Notes under the pieces: model-generated
Databases searched by the model: none
Seen by the model: only the letters and a program-made list of their open reading frames with translations
Told to the model about the DNA's origin: nothing
Translations under genes and position numbers: made by a program
Source of the DNA: Microbacterium sp. Root553
Lineage (GTDB): Bacteria; Actinomycetota; Actinomycetes; Actinomycetales; Microbacteriaceae
Assembly (NCBI RefSeq): GCF_001426995.1
Contig: NZ_LMFY01000001.1
Span: 236,240 to 300,239, forward strand
Length of the DNA: 64,000 nucleotides
Direction: 5' to 3'
In this document: one piece after another, positions 24,482 through 32,482 of the stretch
Layout: the number at the start of each line of letters is the position of its first letter
Numbering within the stretch: the stretch's first letter is position 1

Positions 24482-24886
24482 TCAGAAGCGTGCCAGCACG
24501 TCTTCGACACCGGCGCGGAAGCGCGGACAGCTCGTGATGTCGTGCGCCCGGCAGTTCATCGCATGCTCGGTGATCTCCCGCGAGCGCCGCATCTCCTCCA
24601 TCCGACGATCCAGGTCGTCGAGGTGCCGCTGCAGCACCTCGTGCCGACCCCGGGCGCTGTCGTCGAGCAGCACCGCGATCTGATCGAGGGTCATGCCCGC
24701 AGCCTTGCTGCGCTGGATCACGGCGACCTGCACGACCTCGTCTTCCCCGTACCGCCGCCGGCCCGCGGCGTCGCGTGCGGGCCGCAGCAGGCCGACCGAC
24801 TCCCAATGCCTGAGCACGTTGGTCGGCAGATCGAACCGCGCGGCGACCTCGCCGACGGACCAGGGATTCTGCGCGCTTGACTTCAT
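24482..24886 (-). CDS. MerR-family regulator with C-terminal Cys/His cluster
   Basis: A 134-residue regulator. The winged helix-turn-helix is at residues 9-60 (SVGEVAARFDLPTNVLRHWE then GLLRPARDAAGRRRYGEDE), followed by a dimerisation helix. The C-terminal segment has C112, H115 and C120, which could sense oxidants or bind metal. It is divergent from the thioredoxin-reductase-like gene. A perfect 24-bp palindrome covers its own start codon, and no ribosome site precedes the ATG, so it is probably leaderless and autoregulated. Confidence 0.9.
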   Translation of the reverse strand: MKSSAQNPWSVGEVAARFDLPTNVLRHWESVGLLRPARDAAGRRRYGEDEVVQVAVIQRSKAAGMTLDQIAVLLDDSARGRHEVLQRHLDDLDRRMEEMRRSREITEHAMNCRAHDITSCPRFRAGVEDVLARF

Positions 24887-24901
24887 GTTGACATGAAGTC
24901 A
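24878..24901. promoter_or_regulatory. palindromic MerR operator overlapping the regulator start codon
   Basis: TGACTTCATG-TTGA-CATGAAGTCA is a perfect inverted repeat with 10-bp arms (24878-24887 and 24892-24901). The regulator ATG (24886-24884 on the minus strand) is inside it, and the divergent reductase gene starts 43 bp away. TTGACA (24888-24893) may double as a -35 element for the plus-strand gene. Confidence 0.75.
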
Positions 24902-24944
24902 CAGACTGAGCTCGAAAGCAAGCGAGCCCTCCGGAAGGACCCAC

Positions 24945-25847
24945 ATGTACGACGCGATCGTCATCGGCGCAGGACCCGCCGGCCTGCAGGCGGCACTCAC
25001 ACTCGGACGGATGCATCGGTCGACGCTGCTGCTGGACTCGGGCGAGTACCGCAACGGCACCGTGCAGCACATGCACAACGTGATCACGAACGACGGCGCA
25101 GCTCCTGCGGACTTCCGCGCCACCGCCAGGACGGAACTCGCCGCCTACACGGATGTCGAGATCCGCGACGTCGGGGCGCAGAACGTGACTGGCGCCGACG
25201 GGGACTTCACGATCGTCCTCACCGACGGTGACAGCGTCGAGGCCCGACGCGTCATCCTCGCGACGGGAGTCGCCGACGAACTCCCCGCCGTCCCCGGCCT
25301 GCAGCAGTTGTGGGGCCTGAAGGCCTTCGCCTGCCCGTTCTGCGACGGGCACGAGCACGCCGGCCGCCCGATCGGCATCCTCGGCCCCGTCGCGCGTGCC
25401 GAGCACCTGATCGGACTGCTCGGTCGCATCGTCGGGGACATCACGGTCTACCCGATCGACGAGCGCTTCACCGCAGAGGAGGCGCAGCTGCTCGAACGAC
25501 TCGGCGCGAGGGCGAGCATGGAGCCGGTGGCCTCCGTCGCCGCGCACGGCGACGGCGTACGCATCTCGACGGAGTCCGGTGGCGCGCAGACGGTGGCAGG
25601 CGTCTTCGTGGCATCCGGAACACTCCGCCAGCGCGCGCCGTTCGCCGATGACCTCGCCCTGGGGATGCTGCCGTCGGGGTCGATCGAGATCGACGACTTC
25701 GGTCGCACCTCGCTGCCAGGGATATTCGCGGCGGGAGACCTCGCGCACCGGGCCTCGCTGCCGGGGCCGCTGGCCTCGGTGCTGCTGGCGGCTGCCGCGG
25801 GTCAGATCGCGGCGATCGGCGTCGTCCAGTCGCTCATGGCTCACTGA
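24945..25847 (+). CDS. thioredoxin reductase-like FAD/NAD(P) oxidoreductase
   Basis: A 300-residue flavoprotein with the N-terminal FAD-binding GAGPAGLQAAL (residues 8-18), the redox pair CPFC at 130-133 (thioredoxin reductases have CAxC here) and the FAD-binding C-terminal FAAGDLAHRASLPG. The NADPH motif region is GILGPVARAEHL rather than the usual GGGxxA, so nucleotide preference may differ or electrons may come from another donor. The start has GGAAGGA upstream. Divergence from the MerR gene with a shared palindrome indicates induction by a thiol or electrophile stress signal. It is not the housekeeping trxB context (no trxA adjacent). Confidence 0.88.
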   Translation: MYDAIVIGAGPAGLQAALTLGRMHRSTLLLDSGEYRNGTVQHMHNVITNDGAAPADFRATARTELAAYTDVEIRDVGAQNVTGADGDFTIVLTDGDSVEARRVILATGVADELPAVPGLQQLWGLKAFACPFCDGHEHAGRPIGILGPVARAEHLIGLLGRIVGDITVYPIDERFTAEEAQLLERLGARASMEPVASVAAHGDGVRISTESGGAQTVAGVFVASGTLRQRAPFADDLALGMLPSGSIEIDDFGRTSLPGIFAAGDLAHRASLPGPLASVLLAAAAGQIAAIGVVQSLMAH

Positions 25848-25884
25848 CCTGCTCCTGCGCCACCTGGCCGACGAGAGGGCGCAG

Positions 25885-26514
25885 TCAGACCGCCCCGACG
25901 TCGATCGCGCCGCCGGTCGCGGCGGGCTCCGCGTAGGCGACCTCACGCCACACATCGCCGACGAGCTCGAACGAGGTGACGCTCGAGAGCGCGCAGCGCC
26001 GGGTGCGCGGGTCGTGCTGCAACGGCAGACCCGCCACCCGGAGGTGTGTGATCCAGATCGGCGCCTGGTGCGACACCATCACCAGATCTCCACCGTCGAC
26101 CGACCTCCATGCCTCGGCCATCAGACCCAGCATGCGCTCGGCGATCGAGGTGTACGGCTCACCCCAGCTCGGCAGCGACGGCTGACGCAGGTGCCACCAG
26201 TTGAGCGGGTTCATCAGCGAGCGCTTCATCTGCGTGCCCTCGAACACGTTCGTGGGCTCGATCAGACGGATGTCGATCTCGGGGACCAGATCGAATCGTG
26301 CGGCGAACGGTTCGGCGGATTCCTGCGCCCGCTCCAGCGGGGAGGCGTAGAGCGTCGTCACCTCCCGGCCGAGGCCGGCGACGTGGTCGGCTGCCGCCTG
26401 CGCCATCGTCCGACCGGCCGTGCTCAGGTGGTAGTCGGGCAGCCGCCCATAGAGGACGCGCTTCGGGTTGTGCACCTCTCCGTGGCGGACGAGGTGCAGT
26501 CGCGACGCCACCAT
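25885..26514 (-). CDS. histidine phosphatase superfamily protein
   Basis: A 209-residue enzyme of the phosphoglycerate-mutase-like histidine phosphatases. The catalytic LVRHGEVHNP is at residues 8-17 (His11 is phosphorylated in the family), and the second catalytic histidine is in LVMVSHQAPIW near residue 148. The insertion NPLNWWHLRQPSLPSWGEPY is typical of an actinobacterial subgroup without an assigned substrate. It starts one base after the DUF5684 stop, so both genes are one transcript. Confidence 0.88.
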   Translation of the reverse strand: MVASRLHLVRHGEVHNPKRVLYGRLPDYHLSTAGRTMAQAAADHVAGLGREVTTLYASPLERAQESAEPFAARFDLVPEIDIRLIEPTNVFEGTQMKRSLMNPLNWWHLRQPSLPSWGEPYTSIAERMLGLMAEAWRSVDGGDLVMVSHQAPIWITHLRVAGLPLQHDPRTRRCALSSVTSFELVGDVWREVAYAEPAATGGAIDVGAV

Positions 26515-26515
26515 G

Positions 26516-26890
26516 TCAGACCTGTCGGTAGCGGGACTCGCCGAAGCCCAGGATCAGATATCCGATGTACGGGAAGACGAACAGGAGGAAGAACGAGAAC
26601 AGCCCGCCCTTGCCGAAGCGCTCGCCCATCCGGATGGCGACGAAGATGCCGAAGATGAACCCCACGATCGGGATCAGGTAGAGCAGTGCGAGCCATCCCG
26701 ACATCCCGGCGATCTTCACGAGGAAGATGACGTTCACGAAGGGGATGAGCGCGAGGATGCCGGGGTATCCGGCCTTCGTGAAGACCTTCCAGAGGCCGAT
26801 CACGACCAGGATGTAGAAGGCCAGGACGATCAGCCCCGAGGTTCCCGAGAAGATCGATGCGTACAGGTCGGAGATTCCGTTGGAGTCCAT
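26516..26890 (-). CDS. DUF5684-like small membrane protein
   Basis: A 124-residue protein with three or four hydrophobic helices. The central sequence WKVFTKAGYPGILALIPFVN and the following GWLALLYLIPIVGFIFGIFV are the hallmark of the family, often annotated as signal peptidase I-like or DUF5684 membrane proteins; there are no catalytic residues of a peptidase. The start has GGAAAGG. It is divergent from aspS and translationally joined to the phosphatase gene. Function unknown. Confidence 0.8.
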   Translation of the reverse strand: MDSNGISDLYASIFSGTSGLIVLAFYILVVIGLWKVFTKAGYPGILALIPFVNVIFLVKIAGMSGWLALLYLIPIVGFIFGIFVAIRMGERFGKGGLFSFFLLFVFPYIGYLILGFGESRYRQV

Positions 26891-26972
26891 GGGTGCCTTT
26901 CCGTCGTGGCGATCCTACTGACCGATATGCCGCCGCAGGGGGAGGCAGGACGCCCGCGCCCGAGTCCCCGCA

Positions 26973-26995
26973 CCCGCCCACGTAGACTGGGCGGG
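26973..26995 (+). promoter_or_regulatory. aspS promoter with embedded inverted repeat
   Basis: TAGACT (26983-26988) is a good -10 element 40 bp before the aspS GTG. It lies inside a perfect dyad CCCGCCCA-N7-TGGGCGGG (26973-26980 and 26988-26995). The placement suggests a repressor site over the -10 region. No convincing -35 is seen. Confidence 0.5.
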
Positions 26996-27027
26996 TTCAT
27001 CATCTCCCAGAACAGAAGGAATCCTCC

Positions 27028-28809
27028 GTGCTTCGCACCCACTCGGCAGGCTCACTGCGAGCCGAGCATATCGGTCAGACCGTCACCCTCTCGGGTTGGG
27101 TCGATCGCCGTCGTGATCACGGAGGAGTCGCGTTCATCGATCTGCGGGATGCATCGGGCATCGCCCAGGTCGTCATCCGCGACGAGGAGATCGCGCACCC
27201 GCTGCGCAACGAGTTCGTGCTCAAGGTCACCGGCGAGGTGTCGCGCCGCCCCGACGGCAACGCGAACCCGAACCTGCCGACCGGCGAGATCGAGCTCATC
27301 GCGACCGACGTCGAGGTTCTGAACGAGTCGGCCCCCCTGCCGTTCCAGGTGTCCACGGCTGTGGCGGACACCGAGACGGTGGGTGAAGAGGCGCGCCTCA
27401 AGTACCGCTACCTCGACCTGCGTCGCCCCGCCGCGGCATCCGCTCTGCGTCTGCGCTCGAACGTCTACAAGGCCGTGCGCGATGTGCTGCACGGCGAGGA
27501 CTTCACCGAGGTCGAGACGCCGACCCTCACCCGCTCGACCCCCGAGGGCGCTCGCGACTTCGTCGTGCCCGCGCGTCTGCACCCGGGCAGCTGGTACGCC
27601 CTGCCGCAGTCGCCGCAGCTGTTCAAGCAGCTGCTCATGGTCGGCGGTGTCGAGAAGTACTACCAGATCGCGCGCTGCTACCGCGACGAGGACTTCCGCG
27701 CCGACCGCCAGCCGGAGTTCACGCAGCTCGACATCGAGATGAGCTTCGTCGACCAGGAAGACGTCATCACCCTGATGGAGTCGCTCATCCAGGCGATGTG
27801 GAAGACGATCGGCGTCGAGGTGCAGACCCCGCTGCCGCGCATGACCTACGCCGAGGCGATGTCGAAGTACGGCTCCGACAAGCCCGACCTGCGCTTCGGA
27901 CTCGAGCTGATCGAGGCCACCGAGTACTTCGCCGAGACGCCCTTCCGCGTCTTCCAGGCAGAGTACGTGGGCGCCGTGCGCATGCCCGGCGGTGCCTCGC
28001 AGCCCCGCAAGCAGCTCGACGCGTGGCAGGACTGGGCGAAGCAGCGTGGAGCCCGCGGCCTCGCCTACGTGCTCTTCAACGAGGACGGCTCGCTCGGCGG
28101 CCCCGCCGCCAAGAACCTGTCGGAGGCCGAGCAGGCCGGACTCGCCGAGTTCGTCGGCGCCTCCGCCGGTGACTGCGTCTTCTTCGCGGCGGGATCGACG
28201 AAGGAGAGCCGTGCGCTCCTCGGCGCCGCACGCGTCGAGATCGGCCGTCGCCTCGGCCTGCTGAGCCCCGACGAGTTCGCCTTCACGTGGGTCGTCGACG
28301 CGCCGATGTTCGAGCCGGCAGCCGACGCCGTCGCATCCGGAGACGTCGCCGTCGGCGCCGGAGCCTGGACCGCCGTGCACCACGCGTTCACCGGCCCCAA
28401 GCCGGAGTTCCAGGACACGTTCGACACCGACCCCGGGTCCGCTCTCGCCTACGCGTACGACATCGTCTGCAACGGCTCCGAGCTCGGCGGCGGATCGATC
28501 CGCATCCACCGCGAAGACGTGCAGAAGCGCGTGTTCGAGGTCATGGGCATCAGCGACGAGGTCGCGCAGGAGCAGTTCGGCTTCCTGCTCGACGCGTTCA
28601 AGTTCGGCGCTCCCCCGCACGGCGGGATCGCGCTCGGCATGGACCGCGTGCTGCAGCACCTGACGAAGACCGAGTCGATCCGCGACGTCATCGCCTTCCC
28701 GAAGTCCGGCAACGGCTTCGACCCGCTGACCTCCGCGCCGGCTCCGATCACGCCCGAGCAGCGCGCCGAGGCCGGCGTCGACTACGAGCCCGAGGACGAC
28801 GAGGCCTGA
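27028..28809 (+). CDS. aspS: aspartyl-tRNA synthetase
   Basis: Charges tRNA-Asp. The 593-residue product has the N-terminal OB anticodon-binding domain ([20 protein letters not shown]), class II motif 2 ([18 protein letters not shown]), the bacterial GAD insertion, and motif 3 ([13 protein letters not shown]). In organisms that use GatCAB, this enzyme type may also charge tRNA-Asn; which form this is cannot be settled here. The start is GTG with AGAAGGA eight bases upstream. It is monocistronic, followed by a strong terminator. Confidence 0.98.
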   Translation: MLRTHSAGSLRAEHIGQTVTLSGWVDRRRDHGGVAFIDLRDASGIAQVVIRDEEIAHPLRNEFVLKVTGEVSRRPDGNANPNLPTGEIELIATDVEVLNESAPLPFQVSTAVADTETVGEEARLKYRYLDLRRPAAASALRLRSNVYKAVRDVLHGEDFTEVETPTLTRSTPEGARDFVVPARLHPGSWYALPQSPQLFKQLLMVGGVEKYYQIARCYRDEDFRADRQPEFTQLDIEMSFVDQEDVITLMESLIQAMWKTIGVEVQTPLPRMTYAEAMSKYGSDKPDLRFGLELIEATEYFAETPFRVFQAEYVGAVRMPGGASQPRKQLDAWQDWAKQRGARGLAYVLFNEDGSLGGPAAKNLSEAEQAGLAEFVGASAGDCVFFAAGSTKESRALLGAARVEIGRRLGLLSPDEFAFTWVVDAPMFEPAADAVASGDVAVGAGAWTAVHHAFTGPKPEFQDTFDTDPGSALAYAYDIVCNGSELGGGSIRIHREDVQKRVFEVMGISDEVAQEQFGFLLDAFKFGAPPHGGIALGMDRVLQHLTKTESIRDVIAFPKSGNGFDPLTSAPAPITPEQRAEAGVDYEPEDDEA

Positions 28810-28821
28810 CCCTCGCACCAT

Positions 28822-28855
28822 GAGGCCCTCTTCCGCTCAGGCGGGAGGGGGCCTC
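28822..28855 (+). terminator. aspS terminator
   Basis: GAGGCCCTCT (28822-28831) pairs with AGGGGGCCTC (28846-28855), and the inner CCGC/GCGG extends the hairpin to about 14 bp. The tail TTCGCTGTG is short of uridines, as is usual in high-GC Actinobacteria. Confidence 0.8.
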
Positions 28856-28889
28856 TTCGCTGTGCGCCGCCGCGCCACGGCACGCGACG

Positions 28890-29717
28890 TCAACGGAGGG
28901 CAGCGAGAGCGGGAGCGATGTTCTCGTTCCACACGTCGACGCCGAGCTTCGCGATGAGCACGACGACGACGGCGAGGAAGACGATGCGGATGAACCGCGC
29001 TCCCTTCGAGATCGCCATGCGGGATCCGAGGTAGCTGCCCGCGACGTTCGCGACGGCGAGGATGCCGCCGAGCAGCCACAGCACCGCACCGTGCGGGATG
29101 AACAGCAGCAGGGCGCCGGCGTTCGTGGCGAGGTTCACGATCTTCGCCTTGGCGCTCGCCTGCAGAAAGTCGTAGCCGAGCAGCGCCACAAGCGAGATCA
29201 CCAGGAACGTCCCGGTGCCCGGACCGATGAGGCCGTCGTAGAAGCCGATCACGAGCCCCGACAGCCCGGCCATGATGTGGTGCCTGTGGCCGCTGAAGCG
29301 CAGCATCGTGGCGGCCCCCATCTGCGGCCGGAAGGCCGTGAACAGCGCGACGGCGAGCAGCGCGACGACGATGATCGGCTTGAAGGCCGCAGCGGGCAGC
29401 ACGGTGGCGACGGCCGCTCCCCCGAACGAGCCGACGAGGGCGATCACCGCCATCGGCAGAGCGGTGCGGATGTCGGGCTTCGCCCGCCGGTAGTACGTCA
29501 CGCTGCTGGTGGCGGTGCCGAAGACGGAGGCGAGCTTGTTGGTGGCGAGCGCCTGGATCGGCGACATGCCGGGGATCAGCAGCAGCGCGGGCAGCTGCAG
29601 CAACCCGCCGCCACCCACGACCGCGTCGATCCACCCCGCGGCGAATGCCGCGACGATCACGAGGATCAGCGTGCCCCAGGTGAGCTGCTCGAGCCCGAGC
29701 ACACTGCCGATGTCCAT
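28890..29717 (-). CDS. TauE/SafE (TSUP) family membrane transporter
   Basis: A 275-residue permease with about eight helices and the family signatures AAGWIDAVVGGGGLLQLPAL near the N terminus and GLVIGFYDGLIGPGTGTF in the second half, one in each inverted repeat. TSUP proteins move sulfite, sulfoacetate or other organosulfur anions, usually outward; the substrate here is not indicated. It is convergent with aspS and divergent from a GNAT gene, 25 bp apart. Confidence 0.92.
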   Translation of the reverse strand: MDIGSVLGLEQLTWGTLILVIVAAFAAGWIDAVVGGGGLLQLPALLLIPGMSPIQALATNKLASVFGTATSSVTYYRRAKPDIRTALPMAVIALVGSFGGAAVATVLPAAAFKPIIVVALLAVALFTAFRPQMGAATMLRFSGHRHHIMAGLSGLVIGFYDGLIGPGTGTFLVISLVALLGYDFLQASAKAKIVNLATNAGALLLFIPHGAVLWLLGGILAVANVAGSYLGSRMAISKGARFIRIVFLAVVVVLIAKLGVDVWNENIAPALAALR

Positions 29718-29742
29718 CGGTCCAGGATGTCAGACTGAGAGC

Positions 29743-30258
29743 ATGCTCGACGCTCTCGCCCTGCCCTTCCCCATCGATTCCCGAGCGGGCGCCGCGACCC
29801 TGCGCAGAGCCGTCGTCGACGACGCGAATGCGGTGATCGCCCTGCTCTCGGACGACCCGATCAGCGCGTCGCGCGGCGACGTCGCATCCGTCGAGGACCG
29901 CCCCGCCTATGCATCGGCTCTCGAGGAGATCCTCGCCGACCCGTCGAACGATCTGCTCGTGGTCGAGCTCGACGGAGCAGTCGTCGGCACCCTGCAGCTC
30001 ACCTCGATCCCCGGCATGGCGCGACGCGGTGCGAGACGTCTGCTCGTCGAGGCCGTGCGCGTGCGCAGCGATCTGCGCTCGTCGGGCATCGGCTCCGCCG
30101 TCATGCGCTGGGTCTCCGACGATGCGGCGCCGGCGCTGGGCTCGGCGATGGTGCAGCTCACCTCGGACGCCGCCCGCACCGATGCGCACCGGTTCTACGA
30201 GCGACTGGGATACGTGGGTTCGCACGTCGGGTTCAAATATCAGGTTCCCCGCGCCTGA
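29743..30258 (+). CDS. GNAT family N-acetyltransferase
   Basis: A 171-residue acetyltransferase. The acetyl-CoA-binding motif A region reads RLLVEAVRVRSDLRSSGIGS (about residues 94-113) with the Q/R-x-x-G-x-G/A-type loop, and the C terminus has the DAHRFYERLGY motif common to GNAT enzymes. I start at ATG 29743; CAGACT is 6 nt upstream, consistent with a leaderless mRNA. Earlier in-frame codons overlap the divergent TauE gene. Substrate unknown. Confidence 0.88.
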   Translation: MLDALALPFPIDSRAGAATLRRAVVDDANAVIALLSDDPISASRGDVASVEDRPAYASALEEILADPSNDLLVVELDGAVVGTLQLTSIPGMARRGARRLLVEAVRVRSDLRSSGIGSAVMRWVSDDAAPALGSAMVQLTSDAARTDAHRFYERLGYVGSHVGFKYQVPRA

Positions 30259-30338
30259 GCCCCGCTCCCACCCGCCACGACCCGGACACCTGTCGTTCAC
30301 CGACCCAGGTCCGATCGGCAACCCGCGGCTCATAGTGT

Positions 30339-30383
30339 CCTCTCGCAACCCGAATCCGGCGTGCAACGCCGGGCACCGAGAGG
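30339..30383 (+). promoter_or_regulatory. nested dyad covering the ribosome site of the ABC operon
   Basis: Outer arms CCTCTCG (30339-30345) and CGAGAGG (30377-30383) enclose a second perfect hairpin CCGGCG-TGCAA-CGCCGG (30356-30372). The outer right arm contains the GAGAGG ribosome site of the substrate-binding gene at 30390. TAGTGT (30333-30338) could be the -10; if so, the outer left arm would overlap the transcription start and only the inner stem would be in the RNA. Confidence 0.45.
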
Positions 30384-30389
30384 ATCCTG

Positions 30390-31535
30390 ATGACCAACTT
30401 CCACCGCCGCGCGCGCATCGGCGCGGGCATCGCCCTGTTCACCGCCGCCGCGCTCGGCCTCACCGCCTGCGCGACCGGAGCAGAGACCCCCGCCGCCGCC
30501 GGCGAGGGCGATGCCGTCGACGCCGCCGCCGCGACCTCGGTCGACGACTTCGGCTCGTTCGCCGACCTCGAGGCTGCCGCGAAGGCCGAGGGCCAGCTCA
30601 ACGTCATCGCGCTTCCGCGGGACTGGGCGAACTACGGCGAGATCATCGATCTCTTCACCGAGAAGTATCCGGAGATCACCGTCAACGAGGCCTCGCCCGA
30701 CGTCTCGAGCGCCGAGGAGATCCAGGCGGCGAAGACGAACGAGGGCCTGGACACCGCGCCCGACGTGTTCGACCTCGGCCTGACGGTCGCGCTGCAGAAC
30801 ACCGATGTGTTCGCGCCGTACCAGGTGCAGACGTGGGACGAAATCCCCGATGAGCTCAAGGAGCCGACCGGCCTGTTCGTCGGCGACTACGGCGGGTACA
30901 TGTCGATCGGCTACGACTCGTCGAAGTTCGACGCCCCGAAGACCCTCGACGACCTGAAGGACGCCGCCTACAAGGGTGCGGTCGCCATCAACGGCGACCC
31001 GACGCAGGCAGGCGCGGCGTTCGCGGCTGTGGGTCTCGCGACCGTGCAGTCCGATGGCACGCTCGACGACTTCCAGCCCGGCATCGACTTCTTCGCCGAC
31101 CTGCAGAAGGCGGGCAACCTGCTCAAGGTCGACGTCACCACGGCGACCGTCGCGAGCGGCGAGACGCCGGTCGTCTTCGACTGGGATTACCTGAACGCCG
31201 CGCACGCGGCCGACAACAAGAACTGGAAGGTCGTCGTCCTCGACGGCACCGGATACGCGGGCTACTACAACCAGGCGATCAACAAGGATGCCCCGAACCC
31301 GGCAGCCGCACGCCTGTGGCAGGAGTTCCTCTACAGCGACGAGGTGCAGAACCTGTGGCTCAAGGGCGGCGCCCGTCCCGCGCGCATGGAGGCCATGACC
31401 GAGGCCGGCACGATCGACGCCGACCTGGCCGCGGCCCTGCCCAAGGTCCCGAGCGAGACGGTCGTGCCGACCGAGGAGCAGTCGACGAACGCCGGCACGC
31501 TGCTCGGCGAGAAGTGGGCAGCGGCCGTCCAGTGA
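30390..31535 (+). CDS. ABC transporter substrate-binding lipoprotein (PotD/AfuA-like)
   Basis: Binding component of a four-gene importer. The 381-residue product has a lipoprotein signal ending LTAC and a mature part in the spermidine/iron/phosphonate binding-protein family (EGQLNVIALPRDWANYGEII, then DVFDLGLTVALQN, and later ETPVVFDWDYLNAAHA). The family binds polyamines, ferric ions or small organic acids. Acidic and aromatic pocket residues are compatible with a cationic ligand, but that is weak evidence. The stop overlaps the first permease start (GTGA). Confidence 0.9.
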   Translation: MTNFHRRARIGAGIALFTAAALGLTACATGAETPAAAGEGDAVDAAAATSVDDFGSFADLEAAAKAEGQLNVIALPRDWANYGEIIDLFTEKYPEITVNEASPDVSSAEEIQAAKTNEGLDTAPDVFDLGLTVALQNTDVFAPYQVQTWDEIPDELKEPTGLFVGDYGGYMSIGYDSSKFDAPKTLDDLKDAAYKGAVAINGDPTQAGAAFAAVGLATVQSDGTLDDFQPGIDFFADLQKAGNLLKVDVTTATVASGETPVVFDWDYLNAAHAADNKNWKVVVLDGTGYAGYYNQAINKDAPNPAAARLWQEFLYSDEVQNLWLKGGARPARMEAMTEAGTIDADLAAALPKVPSETVVPTEEQSTNAGTLLGEKWAAAVQ

Positions 31536-32482
31536 CCACGGCCACCACGACGGGGGCGGATGCCGCGGCATCCGCCCCCGTCACCCCCACCGCTCACAGC
31601 GCAGGGCCCGCGTCGACCGCGCGGGCCCTGCGCTCGGGGCCGTCCGCCGCCTGGTTGGGGCTCGTGCCCTTCGCCGCGTATGTGCTGCTGTTCCTCGCCG
31701 TGCCGACCGTCCTGGCCATCGGCTCGGGGTTCTTCACGAAGGACGGCGCCTTCACCGTCAGCAACGTGTCGGCTCTCATCGATCCCGTCGTGCTCACCAC
31801 CTTCGCGAACTCCGCCGGGCTGTCGCTGCTGACCGCCGTGGTCGGCGCGATCGTCGGGGCCCTCGTCTGCTATGCCCTCCTCGGCATGAACCCCGAGGGC
31901 GTCGTCCGCTCGACGGTGGATGCCGTCGCGGGTGTGCTCGCCCAGTTCGGCGGCGTCATGCTCGCGTTCGCCTTCATCGCCACGATCGGCATCCAGGGCG
32001 TGCTGAAGCTGTTCCTGCAGGACACGTTCGGCATCGACATCTTCGCGAACGGCACCTGGCTCTACGAGCTGCCCGGCCTGATCCTGCCGTACATCTACTT
32101 CCAGATCCCGCTCATGGTGATCACGTTCATGCCCGCCCTCGCCGCGCTCAAGCCGCAGTGGGCAGAGGCGAACCTCACGCTGGGCGGCACCCGCTCCAGC
32201 TTCTGGCTGCGCATCGGCGCCCCGGTGCTCGCCCCGTCGTTCCTGGCCAGTCTGCTGCTGCTGTTCGCCAACGCGTTCTCGTCGTACGCGACCGCCGCCG
32301 CCCTCGCCAGCCAGGGTTCGCAGATTGTGCCGTTGCAGATCCGCGCGGCGCTGACGAGTGAGACCGTGCTGGGTCGAGAGAACCTCGCCGGGGCTCTCGC
32401 GCTCGGCATGATCATCATCGTCGGAGTCGTCATGGCCCTCTACTCACTCATCCAGCGCCGCGCAGCGAGGTGGCAGTCGTGA
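31532..32482 (+). CDS. ABC transporter permease (PotB-like)
   Basis: A 316-residue permease with six predicted helices. The EAA coupling loop is in EANLTLGGTRSSFWLRIGAP. The start is GTG 31532, overlapping the previous stop; no later in-frame start would leave the first helix (residue ~45) intact. The first 40 residues are a Thr/Ala/Ser/Pro-rich tail, and the DNA encoding them contains two perfect hairpins (31549-31582 and 31598-31634), an unusual arrangement likely to reduce permease output relative to the binding protein. Confidence 0.9.
   Translation: MTTATTTGADAAASAPVTPTAHSAGPASTARALRSGPSAAWLGLVPFAAYVLLFLAVPTVLAIGSGFFTKDGAFTVSNVSALIDPVVLTTFANSAGLSLLTAVVGAIVGALVCYALLGMNPEGVVRSTVDAVAGVLAQFGGVMLAFAFIATIGIQGVLKLFLQDTFGIDIFANGTWLYELPGLILPYIYFQIPLMVITFMPALAALKPQWAEANLTLGGTRSSFWLRIGAPVLAPSFLASLLLLFANAFSSYATAAALASQGSQIVPLQIRAALTSETVLGRENLAGALALGMIIIVGVVMALYSLIQRRAARWQS
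31549..31582. repeat. perfect 34-bp palindrome inside the permease gene
   Basis: 17-bp arms with no loop: the left half reads GACGGGGGCGGATGCCG and the right half is its exact reverse complement. It starts 17 bp after the permease GTG and encodes part of the flexible N terminus. It includes the GGATGC/GCATCC words common in this genome. Confidence 0.95.
31598..31634. repeat. perfect 15-bp stem-loop inside the permease gene
   Basis: AGCGCAGGGCCCGCG (31598-31612) and its exact complement (31620-31634) flank a 7-nt loop. It follows the 34-bp palindrome by 15 bp, so two strong GC hairpins stand in series at the binding-protein/permease junction. Confidence 0.95.

Noticed and set aside
30339..30389. 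TPP or other known riboswitch before the ABC operon
   Set aside because: The conserved TPP-box sequences are absent and the leader is too short; only simple nested dyads are present.
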